DNA of 64,000 bases from Methanolobus sp. (lineage in GTDB: Archaea; Halobacteriota; Methanosarcinia; Methanosarcinales; Methanosarcinaceae): the NCBI RefSeq assembly GCF_016278385.1, contig NZ_JADQBY010000002.1, positions 73,097 to 137,096 on the forward strand. Direction: 5' to 3'. Below are positions 54,016 to 63,678 of the stretch, one piece after another. Each line of letters begins with the position of its first letter. Within the stretch, counting starts at the first letter, position 1. The notes beneath the pieces are model-generated. The model saw nothing but the letters and a program-made list of their open reading frames with translations, made no database searches and had not been told where the DNA came from. The position numbers were made by a program, and so were the translations under genes.

Positions 54016-55230
54016 TTACTCCTTCCTCAAAGCTTCAACCGGATTCATACGCGCAGCTTTCCTTGCAGGATAAACGCCGGCAACCAGCCCTACGACTATT
54101 GATACAAAAAAGCCCATGAATATCAGGCTTGTTGGGAAAACATCCGGAACACCCAGGATATTATTTGCTAACAGTGCAATCCCAATGCCCAGGAAAGTAC
54201 CCAGGATTCCACCGATAAGCCCTACAATAATTGATTCTATTATGAAAAGCGAAAGAATATCCTTTTCATTATACCCCAGTGATTTCAAAAGACCTATTTC
54301 ACGAGTCCTTTCGGCAACTGTTACAAGCATGATATTCATTATCCCGATGGAACCCACAAGAAGAGATATCAGAGCAACCGATGTAAGAAGTGATGTCAGA
54401 GCGGCGGATAGCTGGTTCGTCTGCTCAAGGACCTCCATCTGATCAAATACCACATACGGCTTAGCATCATCATTGTCAAGGTCCCTGCTAGGAACACCCA
54501 GACTGCGTGCAAGACGTTTGTCTACCTCATCTGCGACTTCCCTGACTACATCAAGACTTCGGGCTTTTATGAAAAAACCTCCGTAGTCATCCCTGTCGAT
54601 TATCTCATTCATGGTCTCTATTGGAATAAAGACACGTATCTCTGGCTCTACCCCTGTTTGGGCAAAGGTGGTATTAGGATCCTTAATTACACCCTTGACG
54701 ATGAAAGTCTGAGTAACCACACCACCATCTTTCCTTCTAAATGTGATATCAATTGGATTTTTGATTGAAATTTTCTTATCAAATTTCTCATAGGCAACAT
54801 CCGCACCAATTACCGCAACATAGCGATCTTTATCAGTAAGGAATGTCCCCGAATCCATCTCAAAATTTGCCACTTCGTCATAGTCCTGAGTAACCCCTTG
54901 AATATCTATCTGTCTGGAAGTGGACATGAAAGTAACTTTTGCCATCTGTTGATTTATAGGAGATACACCCTCAACCCCAGGAGTGTTTTCAATAATTTCC
55001 AGCTCTTTATCAAAGAAAACATCTATATTCTGGCTGTAAATTACAATAAAATTAGATCCGACCGCTCCTATCTCATCATTGAAATACTGGTTGAAACTGG
55101 CCCCCAGTGAGACATTGGCTATCACGGCTGCAACGCCTATAATAATTCCAAGGGTGGTAAGGGCAGACCTGAGTTTGGAACTGCCGATGCTACCCAGTGA
55201 GATCCTGATAGCCTGAGTCAGACTTAGCAT
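54016..55230 (-). CDS. MacB/FtsX-type ABC permease, paralog A
   Basis: 404 residues, same layout as paralog B: one N-terminal helix, a large outside domain, then three helices in an FtsX domain (GIMNIMLVTVAERTREIGLLKSLG; end YPARKAARMNPVEALRKE). AAGGGAT precedes the ATG. It lies 15 bp after the surface-protein gene and 2 bp before paralog B, so all four genes (ATPase, surface protein, A, B) form one operon. The outside domain is the likely contact for the surface protein. Confidence 0.88.
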   Translation of the reverse strand: MLSLTQAIRISLGSIGSSKLRSALTTLGIIIGVAAVIANVSLGASFNQYFNDEIGAVGSNFIVIYSQNIDVFFDKELEIIENTPGVEGVSPINQQMAKVTFMSTSRQIDIQGVTQDYDEVANFEMDSGTFLTDKDRYVAVIGADVAYEKFDKKISIKNPIDITFRRKDGGVVTQTFIVKGVIKDPNTTFAQTGVEPEIRVFIPIETMNEIIDRDDYGGFFIKARSLDVVREVADEVDKRLARSLGVPSRDLDNDDAKPYVVFDQMEVLEQTNQLSAALTSLLTSVALISLLVGSIGIMNIMLVTVAERTREIGLLKSLGYNEKDILSLFIIESIIVGLIGGILGTFLGIGIALLANNILGVPDVFPTSLIFMGFFVSIVVGLVAGVYPARKAARMNPVEALRKE

Positions 55231-55245
55231 AAGAAGTATCCCTTC

Positions 55246-56478
55246 TTACTCTTTTTCCGTTCTGCGTTTGTAAAGGACGTACGCACCTGCCCCTACTATT
55301 ATCACAAAGAGGAGTACTACATAAACACCTGCTCCGCCCTCATCTTCAACTACATTATGCTGTAACTGACGAACACTGATCTGCTCAGTATGCTCATTTA
55401 AACCGTTTCTGTAGTCTGCATAAATTGTAAGATTAAGAGGGAAAGATACGTCATTTGATTCAGCCTTTGCATTGATCTCAATGGTAAAAAGCTCATCAGA
55501 ATCCATGGAACCTATAAAGTACTCCGATGGAGAAAACACAATCCCTTCAGCTTCAAGTTGAACACTTACAGACGAAAGAGCGTTGGGATGAATGTTAGCA
55601 ACATCAAATTCAAGTGCACCTTCACCATTCACAAGGGCTAGTGGTTTTGAAGGAATTACCCTCACAGAGGATGAATCTACCTTTAAAGGAATCCTCCAGT
55701 TATTGTTGTATGAATGAGAACTGCCGACTATGGAAAAATCAAGATAGTATGTCCCATCTGGAGTGTTTTCATCTACTTCAACATTATAAGTCAAGTCCAC
55801 AGATTCCCCGGGACCGATGACACCGTTCCCATAGTAAGTCTCCGTAGTTATTTTAATCCCTTCAACACCTGTAAGGGACGCTGATTGGATCCTGGCATTG
55901 GTATCATACTGCTCATCATCAATGGTAATAGAATACTCAGTAGCACTGTTCTGTAGTGTGAATGATATGGTACCTGTGTCCCCGGGCATGAAAACCTCAG
56001 GTTCTTTAACAGGTTCTCCTGCAAGTTGTATAGTTCCCTTGCTGTCAAAAGAATCTGAGCCTACCCTTATCTCAAACTCTTTCTTGAACCACGTACCGCC
56101 GGCATCCTCTTGATACCATATTTCAAATGTGCCTGTTCCCTGTTTTGCGGCTGAATCCGTATAAAGTCTGAAATCTTTAACAGCCGCATTATCAGGAGAT
56201 AATATTCCAATATTAACAATTGCATTTTCACTACTATCTATGGAAAACGGATAATCAGGAACTATTTTTATAGACAGGTCGTCTGCCTTTGCATAACCCA
56301 GGTTCTCAATCTTGACCCAGACAGTTACATATTCGCCAATCTCTGCAGGAATCGGTTCGTACTTAAGAACACTTGCCTTAAGGTCCGCACCATCTGCAGC
56401 AGATGCGTTCATCGGTACAATAAATGATAACAATAATACAACAGCCATTACAATTAGCAGCCTATTTTTATCCAACAT
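55246..56478 (-). CDS. COG1361-like membrane-anchored surface protein, partner of ABC system 1
   Basis: 410 residues. A signal peptide (RLLIVMAVVLLLSFIVPMNASA) and a C-terminal membrane helix (YVVLLFVIIVGAGAYVLYKRR) enclose beta-sandwich repeats: ~30-120 (EYVTVWVKIENLGYAKADDL), ~150-260 (EVFMPGDTGTISFTLQN) and ~265-370 (FSPSEYFIGS). These are CARDB/NEW-like domains of the S-layer-domain COG1361 type. It sits between ATPase and permeases in the operon. By analogy it may be the extracytoplasmic adaptor of the ABC complex, in the place of a periplasmic adaptor in MacAB. Confidence 0.82.
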   Translation of the reverse strand: MLDKNRLLIVMAVVLLLSFIVPMNASAADGADLKASVLKYEPIPAEIGEYVTVWVKIENLGYAKADDLSIKIVPDYPFSIDSSENAIVNIGILSPDNAAVKDFRLYTDSAAKQGTGTFEIWYQEDAGGTWFKKEFEIRVGSDSFDSKGTIQLAGEPVKEPEVFMPGDTGTISFTLQNSATEYSITIDDEQYDTNARIQSASLTGVEGIKITTETYYGNGVIGPGESVDLTYNVEVDENTPDGTYYLDFSIVGSSHSYNNNWRIPLKVDSSSVRVIPSKPLALVNGEGALEFDVANIHPNALSSVSVQLEAEGIVFSPSEYFIGSMDSDELFTIEINAKAESNDVSFPLNLTIYADYRNGLNEHTEQISVRQLQHNVVEDEGGAGVYVVLLFVIIVGAGAYVLYKRRTEKE

Positions 56479-56487
56479 ATTATTCCC

Positions 56488-57213
56488 TCAGTTTCCATCA
56501 AAATCATTAACAATTGTTCCGTCTTTAAGATGTACAACCCTGTCTGCATATTCTGCCAGCTCCGGATCGTGTGTGATCATAACTATTGTCCTGCCTTTTT
56601 TATGTAGATCTGAAAATATCCCCATTATTTCATTTCCTGTAACTGAATCCAGATTCCCTGTAGGTTCATCTGCCAGAATGAGAGAAGGATCATTAATCAG
56701 TGCCCTTGCAATTGCAATCCTCTGCTGCTGTCCTCCGGACATTTCAGATGGCTTATAGTTCATGCGATCCTCAAGCCCTACCATTTTTACAAGTTCCTTT
56801 GCTTTTTTCCTGGCATCTACACCTGCTTTTTTATTAGCATATGTTGGCAGTTCAACATTCTGAAGGGTTGTAAGTCTTGGAACAAGATTAAAATTCTGAA
56901 AAATAAAACCTATTTCCAGCCCGCGCAATTTTGCAAGTTCAGGATCAGAGAGTGTGTTCACATCTTTACCCATAACAAGTACCTGGCCACAATTCGGCCT
57001 GTCCAGGCAGCCTATCATATTCATCAATGTGCTTTTACCCGACCCTGAAGGACCCATGATAGCAACAAACTCACCCTGCCTTACCCTAATATCTACACTT
57101 TTGAGTATAGGCACGTCCATGTCCCCTACATGATAACTCTTACAAAGATTAACAAGTTCAATTACTGGAATATCATCCATTATGTCCGTAATGATTTGTT
57201 TATCCTCAACCAT
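56488..57213 (-). CDS. LolD/MacB-type ABC ATPase (system 1)
   Basis: 241 residues. Walker A is MGPSGSGKSTLMNMIG, the Q-loop lies in FIFQNFNLVPR, the signature is MSGGQQQRIAIARAL, Walker B LILADEPTGNLDS, and the switch histidine is in MITHD. It is the class that powers FtsX/MacB/Lol permeases. AGGAGG precedes the ATG. It heads the four-gene operon; a palindrome lies 20 bp upstream. Confidence 0.95.
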   Translation of the reverse strand: MVEDKQIITDIMDDIPVIELVNLCKSYHVGDMDVPILKSVDIRVRQGEFVAIMGPSGSGKSTLMNMIGCLDRPNCGQVLVMGKDVNTLSDPELAKLRGLEIGFIFQNFNLVPRLTTLQNVELPTYANKKAGVDARKKAKELVKMVGLEDRMNYKPSEMSGGQQQRIAIARALINDPSLILADEPTGNLDSVTGNEIMGIFSDLHKKGRTIVMITHDPELAEYADRVVHLKDGTIVNDFDGN

Positions 57214-57232
57214 GGTAGCCTCCTCATAACGT

Positions 57233-57246
57233 GTTTACCGGTAAAC
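57233..57246. promoter_or_regulatory. Perfect 14-bp palindrome ahead of ABC operon 1
   Basis: GTTTACCGGTAAAC is fully symmetrical and lies 20 bp upstream of the ATPase start, in the gap between the two divergent ABC operons. This is the right place for a dimeric repressor operator or the leader of the mRNA. Confidence 0.5.
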
Positions 57247-57483
57247 CGACATATACAACTAATGAAAATACCATCTTTTTATCAGGAGTAATTCTGGCCT
57301 TAACTTATAAAAAGGTTCTTTGAGTGTTTGCGAATTTAGATAATTTCCAAGGATAGAGAATTACCCTCATTATTAAATTGAAAAACTATAAATATTTTTA
57401 AAGCTTGATGAATTTACCTCATAAACAGATTTTATTGTATACGCATTTGCACATAGACTGTCAATAAAATGGAAGTGGAATGA

Positions 57484-58104
57484 ATGCTGGAAGTACTAAC
57501 TAATCCGAATTCTTTTTTTAAAAGAAAAATTAAGGAAGATATAGAGTGGAAAACTCCGCTTATGATTATAGGTATATTAGCAGTTATCGCCGCAATAAGT
57601 GCTTATATAGTTACAATGACAATAATGGAGCTCCTACCGGCAGAAGCAGCTGCTTTTGCAGGAATCGGGACAGCTTTTGCCGTCGTTGGTGCTATCATTG
57701 GTACTTTATTAGCATGGTTTATATATACTGTTATTTTCTATCTGGTCTCGATCATTTTCCACGGAGAAGGAGATTTCAAAAGGGTCGCAGAATTTGTCAG
57801 CTATGGACTCATACCAAGCATCCCTGCATCTTTGATTAATTTGTACATGACCAGGAATGTATTTGCAAAAATTGATTTTACAGTTACAGATCAGAACCTT
57901 ATCACAGAATCAATAATGTCTGATCCCACTATGAGGATTGCAACAATACTCGGACTCATATTCCTACTTTGGAGCGCAAACATATGGATTTTCGGACTTA
58001 TGTACTCAAGGAACATCAGTCTCAAGAATGCAATAATGACTGTCGGAATTCCAATAGTAATATACATGCTTTATACATTAGCTAATCTAACAATGTTACT
58101 TTAA
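57484..58104 (+). CDS. Yip1-domain membrane protein, head of ABC operon 2
   Basis: 206 residues with five membrane helices. VLTNPNSFFKRKIKEDIEWKTPLMII opens a Yip1 domain, followed by LAWFIYTVIFYLVSIIFHGEGDFKRVAEFVSYGLIPSIPASLI. Prokaryotic Yip1-domain proteins are poorly understood. A TATA-like ACTATAAATATTTTT lies about 90 bp upstream, and GGAAGTGGAATGA precedes the ATG. It is 17 bp before the surface-protein gene, so it is part of ABC operon 2. Confidence 0.83.
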   Translation: MLEVLTNPNSFFKRKIKEDIEWKTPLMIIGILAVIAAISAYIVTMTIMELLPAEAAAFAGIGTAFAVVGAIIGTLLAWFIYTVIFYLVSIIFHGEGDFKRVAEFVSYGLIPSIPASLINLYMTRNVFAKIDFTVTDQNLITESIMSDPTMRIATILGLIFLLWSANIWIFGLMYSRNISLKNAIMTVGIPIVIYMLYTLANLTMLL

Positions 58105-58121
58105 TCATTAAAGAGGAAAAC

Positions 58122-59375
58122 ATGTTTAAGAAAATCATCCTGGCTATGATACTCCTGGCCATATTTTCATCTGCAGGGTCTGCAACAACAGAGATAAGAC
58201 CAACTCTGACCCTTAATTACGAGATCGAACCGCAGGTATTCATGCCAGGTGACATGGGAACCATCACAGTTACCCTTGAGAACATGGCAACCGGCGAGAT
58301 ATATGTTGAAGAGGATGATGAAACACTGGACATGAATGCATACATCGCCAGTGCAAGCCTTGATGGTAACGATGATCTGCTAATACTCGACAAGAGCTAC
58401 ACAGATATCGGGCTTCTCGGTCCTGGGGACACACTAAAACTTACATTCAATGTCAAAGTTAAGGAAAATGCTTCTACCGGAGTACATTTTGTAGACCTTA
58501 TAATCGTTGGTGGCAGCAACATGTATGACCTCAATTACCGCATACCTGTAAAAGTAGATGACAGGGATGTGAAGGTAATCGTTTCAAATCTTCCGGCAAC
58601 CCTGATGAACGAAGTATCCACCATCAGTGTTGATGTAGTAAACAGAAGACCAAATGACATCACAAGTGTCATTGTGACAGCCCATGCCGATGGAATGACT
58701 TTCAGTCCTTCTGATTATTTTATAGGCAGTATTGCACAAGGAAACAAATCCGCCGCCACGTTTACCCTGAACACCATGTACTGCGAGGAAGAATACAGTG
58801 AAGTCTCTTTTTCAGCCACATATTTCAACGGCGACAATCTGCACAGTTCCGCTACAGCGTCTAGGGATGTTAGAATTATAAAACAGTCCCCTCTTGTATT
58901 CACAGGAATTGAAATCGAGAGTACTGGTAACAAGTATACTTTCTCAGGGGACCTGAACAACTTTGGGATTACAGATGCCAAGAATGTCATGGTTTCAATT
59001 GATGGCATGGAAGGTGTGGAACCTGTACAGCCTTATGCAAATTACTTTATCGGAACCCTGGAAGCGGATGACTTCAGCAGCTTTGAACTCAGCGCCCGGG
59101 TAACATCAAAGAATGTTACTGCAATACCGGTACTCATCGAATTCAGAGACCCTGATAACGCCTACACCACTATTTCCCAGGAAATATCTATGGAAGCAGG
59201 AAACACTTATTCCAGCAGTGATGATGAAGGAAACTCCATTGGACTCTGGATCGTTGCCGGATTAATTGCCATCGGTATTGTAGCAGTCATAGGCTATTCA
59301 TGGAAAAAGCGCAGGGATGAAGAAAAAACAGAGGACGGCGAAGAAACTATTGATGAGGATAAACTCATTGAATAA
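58122..59375 (+). CDS. COG1361-like membrane-anchored surface protein, partner of ABC system 2
   Basis: 417 residues with signal peptide (KIILAMILLAIFSSAGSA), three beta-sandwich repeats and a C-terminal helix (IGLWIVAGLIAIGIVAVIGYS) with a charged cytoplasmic tail. It is a paralog of the system-1 protein: PQVFMPGDMGTITVTLEN against PEVFMPGDTGTISFTLQN, and FSPSDYFIGS against FSPSEYFIGS. The N-terminal repeat of the other is missing here and a further repeat is present at the C-terminal side. It is followed after 11 bp by the ATPase. Confidence 0.82.
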   Translation: MFKKIILAMILLAIFSSAGSATTEIRPTLTLNYEIEPQVFMPGDMGTITVTLENMATGEIYVEEDDETLDMNAYIASASLDGNDDLLILDKSYTDIGLLGPGDTLKLTFNVKVKENASTGVHFVDLIIVGGSNMYDLNYRIPVKVDDRDVKVIVSNLPATLMNEVSTISVDVVNRRPNDITSVIVTAHADGMTFSPSDYFIGSIAQGNKSAATFTLNTMYCEEEYSEVSFSATYFNGDNLHSSATASRDVRIIKQSPLVFTGIEIESTGNKYTFSGDLNNFGITDAKNVMVSIDGMEGVEPVQPYANYFIGTLEADDFSSFELSARVTSKNVTAIPVLIEFRDPDNAYTTISQEISMEAGNTYSSSDDEGNSIGLWIVAGLIAIGIVAVIGYSWKKRRDEEKTEDGEETIDEDKLIE

Positions 59376-59386
59376 ATGGTGCTTAC

Positions 59387-60073
59387 ATGCCAAGTCCGCA
59401 ATACCCAATAGTACAACTGCAAGATGTAAAACGCATATACACATTGGGAAACAATAAGATATATGCCCTTAACGGAGTCAGCATTTCAATTGAAAAAGGA
59501 GACTTTGTCACCATAATGGGCTCCTCTGGTTCGGGAAAGAGCACTCTTTTGAATATGATCGGATGTCTGGACCTGCCTACATCAGGAATAGTTAAGGTCA
59601 ATAATACAGACCTATCAAAACTAGACGATGATGGCCTTACAGCTATTCGCAGGAATAATATCGGTTTTATTTTCCAGCAGTTCAACCTTATACCAACCCT
59701 TACGGCCATCGAAAATGTTGAGATTCCCATGATATTCAACGGGGCATCTCCCGATACAAGAAGAAAGAAAGCACTTGAGATGCTCAAAAAAGCAGACTTA
59801 CCACTGGAATATGCAAGCCACAAGCCTAACGAAATGTCGGGAGGACAGCAGCAGAGGGTTGCAATTGCAAGGGCACTGGCAAACGAACCGCCCATACTGC
59901 TTGCAGATGAACCTACAGGAAACCTGGACACGAAAACAGGGCACAATATTATGGAATTACTGAAGGAACTCAATGCTGCCGGGACAACTGTTATTGTAGT
60001 TACGCACGATCCGTTATTGGAAGAGTATTCCCACACAACAATCAAAATACAGGATGGGGAGGTCATAGAATGA
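59387..60073 (+). CDS. LolD/MacB-type ABC ATPase (system 2)
   Basis: 228 residues with Walker A MGSSGSGKSTLLNMIG, Q-loop FIFQQFNLIPTL, signature MSGGQQQRVAIARAL, Walker B ILLADEPTGNLDT and the switch VTHDP. The same class as the system-1 ATPase. It overlaps the permease start by 4 bp (ATGA). Confidence 0.95.
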   Translation: MPSPQYPIVQLQDVKRIYTLGNNKIYALNGVSISIEKGDFVTIMGSSGSGKSTLLNMIGCLDLPTSGIVKVNNTDLSKLDDDGLTAIRRNNIGFIFQQFNLIPTLTAIENVEIPMIFNGASPDTRRKKALEMLKKADLPLEYASHKPNEMSGGQQQRVAIARALANEPPILLADEPTGNLDTKTGHNIMELLKELNAAGTTVIVVTHDPLLEEYSHTTIKIQDGEVIE

Positions 60074-61257
60074 AAATCATAGACAGACTCCCTTCCATAC
60101 TCAAAAACAACATGTATGCCGAACTGGCAAAAAGGAACCTTAAGAGGCAATCCGTCCGGACCATACTTGCAGCAATTGGCATCATCATAGGAGTAATTGC
60201 AATATCCTCAATGGGAATCCTGGGTAACAGCCTGAAACTCTCGGTCACTGATTCCTTTGCAGACATAGGAGACAAGCTCATTGTATCCCCTGCACCCGGA
60301 GAGGATTCCATCACAGATAAGCAGGTAGACCAGATAAGCAAAGTTGGGGGTATAGAAAGTATAATACCTGTATCATCCAGCGGGGAAGTGGTTGAGTACA
60401 GGAAAGACGGAGTGGATATACAGTCTTACGTTGCAGTTTATAATATTGAAAAAGATGAACTCGAGAATCTGGTGGAACTTGAAGAAGGACGCTATTTTAA
60501 ACCCGGATCAACTGACTGTGTAGTTGGTTCAAGTATAGCCAGTAATCTGGAACTTACTCCCGGGCAAAAGATAGAGATCGACGGCAACAAACTGAGGGTT
60601 GTAGGCATTCTAAAGGAGAGAGGACTCGGCTTTGATATCAATACGGACAGCGGTGTTTTCACATCATCCGAAATGTACGATAAATTATACCCTGATGCAG
60701 ATGAAGGATATGACCAGGTCATTGTAATTGTAGAAAACATAGATGAACTCGATGCTGTTTCTGAAGATATAGAGGAACGCATCAATAAGAAAGATGAGCT
60801 TGTTACAGTCTTTGCAACAAATGTGATCACAGAAAGCCTTGATGACGTATTCAGGTCTATTTCCATTTTCCTCATGGGCATTGGCTCAATATCACTTCTT
60901 GTTGCGGGTGTGAGCATACTCAATGTGATGCTCATGTCCACCATGGAACGTACAAAAGAGATTGGCATAATGAAAGCAGTGGGAGCTTCAAGAAAAGATA
61001 TACTAAAGATGTTCCTGCTTGAAGCATTGTTCCTTGGAGTAATTGCCAGTACTGCCGGAGCCATATTGACCATTGGGGGCAGCTATCTTGTCATGTTACT
61101 GGTCGTCAAGAACACCTCGTACCTTTTCACTTTATCCAGCATGTTCTATATCACAGAAGGATTCTTCTTTGGGATTGCAACAAGCCTTGTTGGAGGCATG
61201 TATCCTGCATGGAAGGCTTCAAGGATGAAGCCACTGGATGCGCTGAGATATGAGTGA
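60070..61257 (+). CDS. MacB/FtsX-type ABC permease (system 2)
   Basis: 395 residues. The first helix is TILAAIGIIIGVIAISSMGI, then the outside MacB-like domain (~60-255), then the FtsX domain with SILNVMLMSTMERTKEIGIMKAVGA and YPAWKASRMKPLDALRYE. Only one such permease follows the ATPase directly, so it may act as a homodimer or pair with the one at 62.5 kb. A hairpin lies at its stop codon. Confidence 0.9.
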   Translation: MKIIDRLPSILKNNMYAELAKRNLKRQSVRTILAAIGIIIGVIAISSMGILGNSLKLSVTDSFADIGDKLIVSPAPGEDSITDKQVDQISKVGGIESIIPVSSSGEVVEYRKDGVDIQSYVAVYNIEKDELENLVELEEGRYFKPGSTDCVVGSSIASNLELTPGQKIEIDGNKLRVVGILKERGLGFDINTDSGVFTSSEMYDKLYPDADEGYDQVIVIVENIDELDAVSEDIEERINKKDELVTVFATNVITESLDDVFRSISIFLMGIGSISLLVAGVSILNVMLMSTMERTKEIGIMKAVGASRKDILKMFLLEALFLGVIASTAGAILTIGGSYLVMLLVVKNTSYLFTLSSMFYITEGFFFGIATSLVGGMYPAWKASRMKPLDALRYE

Positions 61258-61277
61258 TGCACAATTTCTGGTGCATC
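61256..61277 (+). terminator. Hairpin at the end of the system-2 permease gene
   Basis: GATGCAC (61256-61262) and GTGCATC (61271-61277) form a 7-bp stem with an 8-nt loop beginning in the stop codon. No long T-run follows. A new TATA-like GATATAAATAGT near 61329 suggests that the next two genes can be transcribed separately. Confidence 0.5.
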
Positions 61278-61379
61278 CATTATATATTTCGGTTTACTTT
61301 CACCCAAAACAATAATCGGATCCATAGATTGATATAAATAGTATCAAACCGAATTTTATTTAGACACAGGAGCCATGAT

Positions 61380-62489
61380 ATGAAAACCGCCTTTTTGTCC
61401 CTGACAATCTTTATGCTCATAATAAATCTTACAGGTCTTTCTTTTGCAGCAGATTTTGATGCAGGAACCTATGAATTAAGTATTGTGGATATATATTCGG
61501 ACCTTGAAACATGCGATGTGACACTGCACAGTTCAGAGCAGGTAAGCGGACTTGAAATTGAGATGTCACTGGAACATTCAGGCACAGTACTGGACAGGAA
61601 GACTTTCACCATAGACAGCATAGCACCCGGCTCCGACGTAACTAAAGCCTTTGAATGGGACACTAGCGACAAAGGAGATGGAAAGTACACAGTCAAAAGC
61701 ACTATTTCCGCAAGTGACCGTATAATCTACAGTAGCACATACAGTTTTGTCAATGGAAGGCAGACAATACCAAGAATCACAGTTGATGACCTTGTTCCGA
61801 ATTCACAGGGATTCAGTGTCATGATCACACCACTGGAAGCAGTGCTTGTTGATGTTGAATACATGCTTATGGATGGATCTGATGTAATCTATTCCGGAAC
61901 AGAGAAGAAGATATCTATATCCACGCTGCCAACTGAAGTCAGCAAAGACTGGAATGTACTGCTTGAAAATAATAAGGAATACAGCAGCAGAACTAAAGTC
62001 AAGCTCTATTCTCCCACCATAAACTACATTGCACTTACAGAGGAGTTCACAGCGATGGATGATGTTTTCATCAGTGACACCTATGAAGATGAAATTGGAG
62101 CCAGTGCTACCATCGATGGCATATCACAGGTACCGTTTTCAGGATCAGTTCGATTTACAGTTTCAGAGACAGATGAAAACGGAGGAAATCTCATCGAATC
62201 TGTTACCAAGAAATCTCCGGTACTCCTTAACGGCGATGATGAAACAGTAGAAACAATATGGGAAGAGCGCCTTACCACTGGAGTCTATATGCTTGTAATT
62301 GAGGTTATTGGTAATGACGGTGACATTCTTGATGTTGAAGAAAGGGTAATCGAATCAGATTACAAACCGCCAGCCGAGCAGACAAATACAACAAGCACGC
62401 AGGACACACAGCAATCCCCCGGATTTTTATTTTTAAGCACATTCCTTATCATTGGAGCAACTGCCTTAATGACCTCCAGACAGAGATAA
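61380..62489 (+). CDS. Secreted membrane-anchored protein of unknown family next to the FtsX permease
   Basis: 369 residues: signal peptide (FLSLTIFMLIINLTGLSFA), a long beta-rich outside part with repeated strand pairs (YELSIVDIYSDLETCDVTL, PRITVDDLVPNSQGFSV), a Thr/Gln-rich linker and a C-terminal helix (GFLFLSTFLIIGATALM). AGGAG is 7 nt upstream of the ATG. The overall plan is like the COG1361 proteins of this locus but without their PGD and FSPS motifs. It is probably the outside partner of the next permease. Confidence 0.7.
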   Translation: MKTAFLSLTIFMLIINLTGLSFAADFDAGTYELSIVDIYSDLETCDVTLHSSEQVSGLEIEMSLEHSGTVLDRKTFTIDSIAPGSDVTKAFEWDTSDKGDGKYTVKSTISASDRIIYSSTYSFVNGRQTIPRITVDDLVPNSQGFSVMITPLEAVLVDVEYMLMDGSDVIYSGTEKKISISTLPTEVSKDWNVLLENNKEYSSRTKVKLYSPTINYIALTEEFTAMDDVFISDTYEDEIGASATIDGISQVPFSGSVRFTVSETDENGGNLIESVTKKSPVLLNGDDETVETIWEERLTTGVYMLVIEVIGNDGDILDVEERVIESDYKPPAEQTNTTSTQDTQQSPGFLFLSTFLIIGATALMTSRQR

Positions 62490-62507
62490 CTCTGAAAGGT
62501 GTGACCG

Positions 62508-63665
62508 ATGCGATACGAATTGTTCATTGCACTTCGCCATATAAAGGCAAGAAAACGGCAGACGATTCTTTCAGTTGCAGCCATCGGAATAGCAGTCATG
62601 ATACTTATGGTATCACAGTCTTTTATGGCAGGGTTCACACAGGAACTTTACAGCAAGACTGTTGATAACCTACCCCATGTTGTTGTTTCACCACAAGATG
62701 GTGACAACTATATTTACCTTTACAAGAACATTGTCGACAAGATTAATGATATCGATGGAGTGGTAGCATCATCACCTTACCTTATTGGAGAGGCTTCATT
62801 CAAATTCAAGGAAAATACTAAAAATGCTGCTATTAAAGGTATAGTACCGCCACAGGAAGATGCGGTTGCCCATACAAGCAAGGACATTATCGCAGGTGAC
62901 TTCAATGGCCTTACTTATTCTGACAAAAGCATCATTATAGGTGACAAATTGGCAGAGGATATGGAGCTTGATCTAGGCGACAGCGTTGAAGTTTCATTTC
63001 CTAATGCAAACCCGGTTTCTCTAAAAATTGTGGCCATCTACGATACAGGGACTGTACTTGATGAAAGCCTGACCTACACCTCACTGGATACGGCACAGGA
63101 ATTCTATGATACTGAAGATCTCATAAATGGCATTTCTCTGCGCCTTGATGATTTCAACCGGGACAGGGAAATAGCACAGATTATTGAGAATAATGGTTAC
63201 AATGCCGATGGCTGGACGGTGAACAACCCGGAGATATTGAGAACCATTGCCATTGAGACAGTATCGAACAATGTGACACTGGGATTCATTCTCCTCATAG
63301 CATCCTTTGGAGTTGTAAGCACACTGAACATGGTAGTCATGGGTAAAGTGAAAGAAATAGGTATGTTAATGGCAATGGGTGCCACAAAGTCCAATATCAG
63401 ATTCATTTTCCTTGTTGAAAGCGCAATACTCGGTCTTTCAGGAGCTGTTCTGGGAACTGCATCAGGAGTTGCTCTTGCATTGTCAATTGGTGGCTACCCT
63501 CTTCCCGATGGCGTATATGGTCTAGACTTTATACCAGTGGTTGTAAGAGTTAAAGACGTGCTGACAATAATTACAATTGTCTTTTTACTGAATCTCATTG
63601 CTGGCATCTATCCTGCACAGAGGGCAGCCAGTCTTGACCCGGTGGAAGCTATTTCCGCAAAATAA
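62508..63665 (+). CDS. FtsX/LolE-type ABC permease
   Basis: 385 residues. The N-terminal helix (TILSVAAIGIAVMILMVSQS) is followed by an outside domain (~45-245) and three helices of an FtsX domain (GFILLIASFGVVSTLNMVVMGKVKEIGMLMAMGAT; end YPAQRAASLDPVEAI). It resembles LolC/LolE more than MacB. No ATPase gene follows, so it may use the system-2 ATPase. AGGTGTGA precedes the ATG, 18 bp after the secreted protein gene. Confidence 0.88.
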   Translation: MRYELFIALRHIKARKRQTILSVAAIGIAVMILMVSQSFMAGFTQELYSKTVDNLPHVVVSPQDGDNYIYLYKNIVDKINDIDGVVASSPYLIGEASFKFKENTKNAAIKGIVPPQEDAVAHTSKDIIAGDFNGLTYSDKSIIIGDKLAEDMELDLGDSVEVSFPNANPVSLKIVAIYDTGTVLDESLTYTSLDTAQEFYDTEDLINGISLRLDDFNRDREIAQIIENNGYNADGWTVNNPEILRTIAIETVSNNVTLGFILLIASFGVVSTLNMVVMGKVKEIGMLMAMGATKSNIRFIFLVESAILGLSGAVLGTASGVALALSIGGYPLPDGVYGLDFIPVVVRVKDVLTIITIVFLLNLIAGIYPAQRAASLDPVEAISAK

Positions 63666-63678
63666 ACAGAAAAAGATT

